DNA from: Linum tenue
Taxonomy: Eukaryota; Streptophyta; Magnoliopsida; Malpighiales; Linaceae
Reading direction: 5' to 3'
Assembly: GCA_946122785.1 (NCBI GenBank)
Contig: CAMGYJ010000002.1
Span: 26,014,492-26,078,491, forward strand
Length of the DNA: 64,000 nucleotides
The notes below the pieces were generated by a model. The model was not told where the DNA came from. It ran no database searches and worked only from the letters and a program-made list of their open reading frames with translations. Shown here piece after piece: positions 54,054 to 61,648 of the stretch (positions are counted from its first letter, which is position 1; every line of letters starts with the position of its first letter). A program made the translations under genes and the position numbers.

Positions 54054-55430
54054 GTCCCATGGTACACCTTGAGGTTCTGCGCGTTCCATGTGCGCTTGAT
54101 GTTCTTTCCTCCCAGGCGCTCCAGCTTGAACGTGGATGGCCACACCATTTCCCGGAAACGGTATGGTCCCTTCCATTTGGGAGCTAGTTTCCCCTCGCAT
54201 GGCTTTGGGGCGGAAGTCGCGCCGCAACACCAGGCTTCCCAGGCGTATCTGATGAGGTCGCATCTTCCGATTTTAGTACTTTGCTACTTGCTGGTTCATG
54301 GCCTCGAGCCGCACGGAAGCAACATCTCTGCGCTCCTCCAGCATGTCCAGGTCGTGCACGCGCTCCTCCCCATTGGTTGACTCCTCGTATTCCGCCACGC
54401 GATGCGTTGGAAAACGCATCTCCACCGGGATAACTGCTTCACTGCCATAACTGCTCCCCAGTAGGTCCATCCCCCACTGCGAGAATGGCCATGCGCCCAC
54501 ATTGCCCTGCATAGGCGTTTGTGGAACATGCACGTCGTGGGAGTGAATCTGACATTGGTGGCAGCCCTCCACATGCTTCTTAGCATCTTTCCTGATCGAT
54601 GGCCAGTAATAACCCTGGAGCAACAATACCTTTTCAAGGCTCCTTGCGCCCGCGTGCATTCCGCAGGCGCCTTGGTGCACCTCTGCTATCGCCCTTTCCC
54701 CTTCTGCCTCCGTGAGGCACCTCAGGTAAGCCCCCGAGTGTGATCTCTTGTACATCTGTCCTTCTAAAATCGCGCAACGGGCCGCCTTGCGTCGTACCTG
54801 CCATGCTTGCCTGGCGTCATCCGGGACTGCCCCATGGAGTAGGTACGCCCTAATCGGGGTCATCCAGCTCCCTTCCTCGTCACCTTGCTCACCGATCACT
54901 CCCACCATTGGCTCCTCAGAGGGGTGCTCCTTTGAGACGATCACATGCCTTTCATTCTCGAAATCGGTAGCAGTTGCCAATTTTGAGAGCGCATCAGCGT
55001 GGGCATTTTCTTCCCTCGGGGCATGTGTGAACTCCACTCTTTCAAACCAGGAGCGCATCCCCTCTATCGCGCCCAACGTTTCCTCTTTCACCTCGAACAC
55101 GCCATTCAGTTGGTTTACCACTAGGGCCGAGTCGGAACGGACCTGGATCTTCTGCGCTCCCAGCTCGCGCACAGTGTTCAATCCCGCTATCACTGCCTCG
55201 TATTCTGTCGCATTGTTGGTTTTTAGGGACGAGAATCGGAGCGCCAGCTCGTGCATGGCGCCCATGGGGTTGATGATCACTATCCCGGCCCCTGCTCCTA
55301 CTCGGCTGGCTGCCCCATCCACGTAGACTTGCCAATTTTCATTCAACCCCTCCTCTTTACTCACCACGCCCTCTGCCGCGAAATCCGCAAGCACCTGCGA
55401 TCGCCGGGCGGGGCGCATACTTGATATCAT
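54054..55430 (-). pseudogene. G3 second RNase H and integrase with deleted core
   Basis: The frame from 55430 gives the second (archaeal-type) RNase H: VYVDGAASR, ELALRFSSLKTNNATEYEAVIAGL, SDSALVVNQ and ADALSKLA. Next comes the integrase zinc domain (HQGACGMHAG...CHQCQ) and WGMDLLG with the first Asp. It then jumps directly to YGSEAVIPVE, which normally lies beyond the catalytic core; the second Asp and the Glu are absent. The junction is near 54455-54462. The C-terminal GKLAPKWKGPY-type domain is frameshifted at 54272-54062 and meets the hAT insertion at its last codons. Confidence 0.85.
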
Positions 55431-55837
55431 ACTCGCTTAACTGCACGGCCCATTTCACCATACGCCCCGCCACGTCCATGGACCCTAGTGTGCTCTTTAA
55501 TGGCAGGTTCGTGAGCACCACTACGGTGTGTGCCTGGAAGTATGGGCGTAGTTTTTCCGCCGCGGCAACTACGGCTAAGGCCGCCTTCTCTATGGGCGCG
55601 TAGCGCATCTCGGGACCCGCATCACCTTGCTCACATAGTATACCGGGCGCTCCTCCCCATCAGCCGCGGCTCTCGAGACAAGCACCGTGCTCACCGCCGT
55701 TCGCGAAACTGCAATGTATAAGTACAGCACTTCCCCCGCTCGGGGCGCCGTCATGACTGTGGGTGATACCAGAAGGCTCTTCAAGCCCTCAAACGCCTCA
55801 TCACACTCCTCTGTCCACTTAAAGCGCGCCGCCCTCT
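55357..55837 (-). pseudogene. G3 first RNase H domain
   Basis: YLYIAVSRTAVSTVLV and PVYYVSKV (55784-55590), then YAPIEKAALAVVAAAEKLRPYFQAH and LSEYDIKYAPR (55608-55357), in two frames. Matches the gypsy RNase H that follows RT, with substitutions and frameshifts. Confidence 0.75.
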
Positions 55838-56929
55838 TCAGGACTCTGAAAAGGGGGCGCCCTTGTCGGCCGACCGGGGGATGAAACGCCCCAGCGCCGC
55901 CAGCCGCCCGTTCAGACTCTGCACTTCCCTCGGCATCCTGGGAGGTTCATGGCGCCTGATCGCCTCTACCTGCTTCGGGTTGGCCTCAATTCCCCTCTTT
56001 GTTATCATAAAACCTAAGAACTTACCCGCCTCCGCGCCTAAAACGCATTTGAGGGGGTTCAGACGGAGGGAGTGAGAGCGCATGGTTTTGAAAGTTTCGC
56101 GCAGGTCTTTCAGGTGGTCCTCCTTTCTTTTGCTCTTGACTACCAGGTCATCCACGTACGCCTCCACGTTCCTCCCAATCTGCTTCTGGAACACGATGTT
56201 AACCATGCGATGGTACGTTGCCCCTGCGTTCTTCAACCCGAAGGACATGACCTTGTAGCGAAAGTTACCAAAGGATGTCATGAACGCCGTCTTCTCTCGA
56301 TCCTCCTCGCACATGAGGATCTGGTGATAACCAGAAAACATGTCCAGGAAGCCTAGCGCCTCGTGGTAGGCAGTCGCGTCCACCAATTGGTCGATCCGTG
56401 GCATCGGGTACGCATATGACGGGCACACTCGGTTCAGACACGTGTAGTCGACGCACATCCTCCAATCGCCCACCGCCTTCGGGACCAGCACCACGTTAGA
56501 CAACCACGTAGTGTATTTGGCTTCCTCCACAAACCCAGCATCGAGCAACTTTCCCACTTCACGGCGCAGCGCCTCTTCCTTCTCTTCTGACAACGGCCTC
56601 CTTTTCTGTTGCACGGGACGCACGCCCTTTTCTACTGACAGGCGATGCAGCGCCACTTCCGGACTCACCCCGGGCATTTCACGGGCGCTCCAAGCGAAAA
56701 GATCTGCGAATTCCTTCAACAACTCGACCAGCGACTCGGCCGCCTCCCCCCTTGTATGGGCCGAAATGCGCACGCACCTTTCCGGGCGCCCCTCGTCCAA
56801 AGGGACTTGGATCTCGGCTTCCGCTGCTTCCGCCCTTGGTAGATCCTCAGGCCGCACATCTATGTTGTACATCCGCATCCTCTTGACAAGACGGGCCTCC
56901 TGCGATGCTTCGCCCCTCGACACCCCCAC
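55838..56929 (-). pseudogene. G3 reverse transcriptase
   Basis: 363 codons open. WRMCVDYTCLN, LDMFSGYHQI (Asp 196) and YVDDLVVKS (258-261) are the three RT catalytic blocks; FLGFMITKRGIEANP is the thumb. Intact catalytic residues, but the surrounding pol is broken. Confidence 0.9.
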
Positions 56930-57493
56930 TCCTTTCGGGGTGACGAATTTTAGGACCTAGTGACAAGATGAGGCCACCCCGTTGAAAAGAGCCAAAAGAG
57001 GGCGCCCCAGGATGACGTTGTAATTGGAGGAGCAATCCACGATTCCAAAGTCGACGGTATGCGTGACCCGGTGTTCCTCCTCTCCCAACGTCACGGGCAG
57101 GCTCACACGCCCAACGACTCGCGCCGAAACCCCGAAAACCCGACCAAGACCGTGTCGGCCGGCCTTATGATGCTAGGCGACAATTGCATCCTCTCGAAGG
57201 TCGACTGGAACAGCACATCCATCGAGCTTCCCGTGTCAACGAGCATCCTCTTCACTTCACATCCAGCCACCACCCCCCTGATCTCCAAAGCCTCCACCGA
57301 CGGCCGCGCGTGCGCTGGCGGTGGCTGATTTCAACCGCCTTCCCTCCTCCAACTTCTGCCTCAGGTCGATCGTGCCGGAAATGGCCTCAATGGTCAACCT
57401 CACCCGGGTGGGATTAGCTTCCGGCTCGACCTCAAAGGGGGGAGGCGGAAGCCCCTCGCCTCCACTAGGCGCCTCCCTCTTGACGTGCTCAGT
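56930..57493 (-). pseudogene. G3 protease region
   Basis: RMLVDTGSSMDVLF gives the aspartic protease site (57297-57103). After a frame change NVILGRPLFALFNGVASSCH is followed by a TAG in place of the glutamine codon that G4 has there. Confidence 0.82.
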
Positions 57494-58895
57494 TCACCCC
57501 TCTTGGTCGCCCTCTCGCGGTGGAGCCGCCTTCTCTTCCTGCGCCATAAAGGTGCGCTGCGCCTTCTCCTCCCCTTTCTTTACGAATTCATTCAACATTC
57601 CTCTATCCACTAGCCCCTGTATCTCCGACTTGAGTTGATAGCAGTCGGCCCTGTGGTGCCCCCTCTCGCGGTGGAATTCGCAGTACCTATCCAAGTTTTG
57701 CTCGTTCGGGCGCCCCCTCATGGGACCCGGCCAGTGGTGGTGGTATCCTTTATCCCTCGCATACTGCAAGACGTTCTTCAAAGAGTCATTGAGCTCGGTG
57801 AAGTTTGATGCACTCCGGGGCGGGAAGCGTGGCGGTTCGGGCCGACGAGCGCCCTGAGGGTAGTTCTGGGTCATCTGCGGGGCGTGGGGCGCCCGGGGCG
57901 CCCGGGACGCCTCGCCCTCCTCGGGACGCATCTCCCTTCGTTCCATCCTCCTCGCGGCCAACGTCTCCTCAAGCATAATGACCTTCTGCACCCGGCGGTC
58001 CAAGTCTTCCGTGGACACGACATCGCGCTTCGACAGTGCCCGACACAGCTCCTCACTGTTGGTACATTCGTCTAAGCAGCACCCCAGGACCGGCGGCTTG
58101 ATGTCCTTGACCGCCATTGCGACCGACATCCACCGCTCTTAGAAGTCCCGGAGCGCCTCCCCCTTGCGCTGCCTGACCTTAAACAGAGCACTAATCGTCA
58201 AACTCCTGCGCTTCCGGCTGGCGAACTTTGAGAGAAACATGGCCGCGAATTGCTCAAAGCTGTCGATCCTCCCTTCTTCGATATGGTGGTACCAGTCCAA
58301 CACCACGCCGACAAAGGTCGATGGAAAGGCAAGGCACAACGTGGCGTCCGAGCTATTGTACAGCTGCATTTTGGTAAAGTAGTTGTTCAGGTGATCCTCC
58401 GGGTCGGATGTGCCATCATAACTGGGAAGCGCTGGTATGACTGAGTTTGCCTGCTCCGCTAAGACGCTTCGCGCAAGCGGCTGCCTTACCCCCCCACGGG
58501 CGCCCTAGGCCCCTGGGTGCCCACCCGTTGGGCTCCTCGAGGTCTGGCGCTCCATATCGGGCCCAATGTCCCACTTCCTCCGTGCGCCTTAACGCGCTAG
58601 ACATTCCTTCCTCATCTTCGTCTCTCTCTCTCTTCCTTCCGTTGAGGGGAGGCGGAGCGTCCCCCCCTTTCTTCAGAGCTTCTACCTCCTTTCACAATGT
58701 CTCGAGCGCCTGGGCTTGCTCCTCTATGATGCTGATCAAGTGCTCCTTGGTCAGCGTGACGCCCTCTGATTGGGCCGTCTCTTGCGCCTCGTCTTCCCCT
58801 CCTTGTGCCTCCTCGGACGCATGAGGTGCCCCCTCTGAGACTGCCTCGTTAAGAGCGCGACTCCTTTCCCCCGCCGTTTCTGCTGCCTCCTCCAT
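57494..58895 (-). pseudogene. G3 gag
   Basis: ATG at 58895, acidic N-terminus, stop after ALETL. Gag core MQLYNSSDATLC...VVLDWYHHIEEG (58369-58139) and 58129-57494, which includes the knuckle CEFHRERGHHRADC, then ELKS-type LKSEIQGLVDRGMLNEFV. At least three interruptions. The G4 homologue is open throughout. Confidence 0.85.
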
Positions 58896-58924
58896 GGCCC
58901 TCTCCTTTTTTCCTGGTTATACCC

Positions 58925-58942
58925 CCCTACCTGGCGCGCCAA
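58925..58942 (-). other. Primer binding site region of G3
   Basis: Minus strand TTGGCGCGCCAGGTAGGG, one base from the LTR. The first 13 bases are shared with G4. The site contains the 10-bp palindrome TGGCGCGCCA. I cannot name the tRNA. Confidence 0.65.
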
Positions 58943-58943
58943 T

Positions 58944-59496
58944 TGTTTGTGCCACGTAACCTTCCTGTCCTCAAGACTCCCGCACGCTTCCGGTCTCCCG
59001 TACGCGTCCGCTTCACTCCCACGCTTCCTGCACACACAGGCGCCCACCAAACCCTTGGGAATGGCTCGTCAGCACTCCGACGCCCAAGTCAGTGTGACCC
59101 TTTTAGAGAGAGAAGTGAAATGTAAGTTTTAGAGAGAAGTTGGAACCTGAGTAAATGAGCTCCACCCACTTCACTATTTATACTCGGGGTAGGGTCCACC
59201 AGTGCCCCCCAAATCCGCCCCACGTCATCACCTCATTAAATGCACTGTACTTTCCTCCCCCCAGGCGCCCCGACATTCTGACACCAATCTTCACCCCGGA
59301 GGCGCACGGCCCCACCTCCTGTCTCCTCCGTATGTTTCTGGCTGTTGCCCCCCTTTTGTCGTCATGCACCCTACCTTAGACCCGGTCTCGCCGCCTGGGC
59401 CATAGCCTCTAGCCCTTTCTTGGGCCAGGCCCACACTCCCGGCCCACGTCGGCTCTTAGGCCCCTTACTTGGGCCCTTCACTGTATGCCCCCAACA
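58944..59496 (-). repeat. 5' LTR of G3 (553 bp)
   Basis: Copy of 41669-42237. TATAAATA box on the minus strand at 59182-59175. Confidence 0.9.
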
Positions 59497-59589
59497 ACAA
59501 CGACAAAACATACAAACAGATTTAAAAACATTACAGACGTATGAACTGTACAAACAATACAAACTAGATCGACAAACAATACAAACCAT

Positions 59590-59840
59590 ACAAAAAAGAA
59601 AATACAATCGGGTTGACTTTGGAGGCTCCATCCCTATATAGTTGGCTCCGTCTCAAAGTCAACCCGGTTGCTTTTTAGACATACAAACATTACGAACATG
59701 GTGGACAAAAATGACAAACTAGACCGACAATCCATACAAACTGAAAAAAACACCCGAGTTGACTTTGGAGGCTCCATCCCTATATAGAGGAGTTTCATCC
59801 AAAAGTCAACTTGGTTGTTTTTTAGACATAAAACATTACA
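59590..59840. repeat. Two tandem hairpin units with central TATATAG
   Basis: GGGTTGACTTTGGAGGCTCC, then CATCCCTATATAG, then an inverse arm CAAAGTCAACCCG occurs at about 59607-59670. A second copy is at about 59753-59815 with arms GTTGACTTTGG / AAAAGTCAAC. Followed both times by TTTTTAGACAT and ACAAAC-rich spacer. Confidence 0.65.
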
Positions 59841-60497
59841 AACATGTTTACAAAAATGATAAACATGGTGCACAAAAATAACAAAGTTTACAAACATTAC
59901 AAAAGAAACCGACAAATATTACAAAATAACAAAGCGTACAAACATTACAGAATAAACCGACAAACAGTATAAAGCATACTAACCGTACAAAATGTCACTA
60001 AAAATGACAAACAAGAATGATAAACAATACAAACCGAATCTATACAAACATTACAAAATAGGTCTCCAAACATCACAAATCCAGCACTGTCGCCGGAAAG
60101 TCTCCTCCAGTCATTAGAAAATCAATCTCTCTCTCTCTCTAATCTTTCTCTGGGCGAATTCCCCTGGAAAAAAAATGGCGCATAAGGGGAGAATTCCCCT
60201 GGCCGGCAATTGCCTAGGAAAAAAAAACGGAATTCCCCTGGCCGGAAATTGCCACCGCCTGCGATTAACAACCGGGACGGAGACGGGAGGCTGTGACTAG
60301 CCGGCGCAAGGGGATGGAAACGCTGGCATAATTTTTTTATTCATTTTATAATTAAAAGTAAAAAATAAATATGTAATTACTACATTGCTTTTGATTAAAT
60401 TGGATTAATTGGAGCCCTTGAATTTTAATGAGGTTGAGTGGCTAAGATTCACTTAGTCATGTGATTAAGGGACCCCTTAGTCACCTGATCTCAGCCC
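59841..60497. other. ACAAAC-rich interior and right end of the Mutator-like element
   Basis: Low-complexity ACAAACATTACAAA runs to 60080, then a GAATTCCCCTGG motif three times (60157-60243), then an AT-rich stretch and the terminal inverted repeat. No gene. Confidence 0.45.
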
Positions 60498-61055
60498 TAT
60501 GACTTATTGATGTATGTCCTTTGTAACAAAAACTTTTACTTCAAAATAATTAAGGAAAAAACATTTCTTTAGATAGAAAAATGACTAAGATAAGATGATG
60601 ACTCGCGTTATACTTAAAGCAAATTTGTCTATTAACATGTAATTTATCTTACTGTACATTTATTATCCTATATTTGGTTTAGACTTTTTTGGATTGTTCC
60701 CACAACTCACTTAGGTTACAACTATTCACTTTCAAAATTAAATGCTAAGTAAATTGCATCTAAATGAAGTTATGAACTAAAAATAATTCCCAAGACAAAA
60801 AAATTCCCAATGTTGAAGTAGGTATACTTTGGGATAAAACTTTAGATGCTCATGGTATGCAATTCTCTTTGGATCGTAACTCATTCATCCTATCTTCATT
60901 TTCTTCCCAATTTGAACCTACACGCTTGGATTCTTTTCCTCTTTGATGCCATATTCAGAACTTGTCAAAATATAATTCATAAGACATTAAGCGGAGAAAC
61001 TGATTGAAGGGGAGCTAAAGAATACCATGTACTTAATAAATATGAGATATAATTC
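60498..61055. other. AT-rich spacer between the Mutator-like element and G4
   Basis: No gene, repeat or regulatory signal that I can support. Confidence 0.5.
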
Positions 61056-61599
61056 TGTTGGGGGTATACGAATAAGGAGGCCCCGATGTATGTATGAGGC
61101 CCATTAAAGGGCGTGAAGCCCAAGTAATTCGTGGAAAGGTGAGCCCATTCAAGATGGTGTAGGCCATGATAGGCGCCCACAGGCTTAGATCAGGAGCAAG
61201 TTGGGAGTTGCATGCACTAGGCGACTAGGAGTACTCGCACCGTAGGTGCCCGGGTATGCACGTGGGAATTGTGGACCCTCGGAGAGGGCGCCTGGAATCT
61301 TCTTCGGAGGAAGCGCCCTGGGTCACCCGCATTAAATGTAGGGCTGACGTGGAAATCCGTACGAGAAGGTCCAGGTAAGCAGTAATTGGCTATAAATAGG
61401 GAGGTGGGTAAGCATTTACTCAATTTGGCTTCTCTCACTAAAAATTGTGCATTGCAAGCACTTCTCTCAATAAGAAAGTTACTGACTTGAGCGTTGGAGG
61501 ACTAACGGGCCACAAGGCCCACCTCTGTGAGTGCAGGCTTAATCGTGAGGAAGTCAGCTGGAACGGAAGAAAAGTAGGTCGATCAAGTGGGCATCAACA
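61056..61599 (+). repeat. 5' LTR of G4 (544 bp)
   Basis: Starts TGTTGGGGGTATAC and ends CATCAACA; G3 starts TGTTGGGGGCATAC in the same sense but diverges inside. TATAAATA at 61391-61398. The right limit is set by the primer site. Confidence 0.82.
61391..61398 (+). promoter_or_regulatory. TATA box of the G4 LTR promoter
   Basis: TATAAATA about 200 bp before the LTR end, in the same sense as the gag-pol frame. Confidence 0.6.
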
Positions 61600-61600
61600 A

Positions 61601-61619
61601 TTGGCGCGCCAGGAAGGGG
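61601..61619 (+). other. Primer binding site region of G4
   Basis: TTGGCGCGCCAGGAAGGGG one base after the LTR; first 13 bases identical to G3. Confidence 0.65.
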
Positions 61620-61648
61620 ACAACACAACCAGGGAGCGCCTAGTTTCA

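Larger units (their letters stand above)
41669..59496 (-). mobile_element. Tat-lineage Ty3/gypsy retrotransposon G3
   Basis: LTRs at 41669-42237 and 58944-59496 (TGTTTGTGCC...CCAACA on the plus strand). Flanks ACAGC (41664-41668) and ACAAC (59497-59501) are a 5-bp duplication with one mismatch. Minus-strand pol has RT, two RNase H domains and the integrase zinc domain; the dual RNase H marks the Tat lineage. An extra ORF lies on the opposite strand between pol and the 3' LTR. The integrase core is deleted. Copia C2 and a hAT element are inserted in it. Confidence 0.9.
41460..60497. mobile_element. Mutator-like non-autonomous element split by G3
   Basis: About 75 bp at 41460-41535 is the imperfect inverse of 60420-60497 (shared GACTAaGGGGT, CTTAgTCAC, TGgCTAAG). 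It is flanked by TATGGCTTA (41451-41459) and TATGACTTA (60498-60506), a 9-bp duplication with one mismatch, which is the Mutator size. Without G3 it is about 1.2 kb of ACAAAC-rich sequence with no transposase. Confidence 0.5.
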
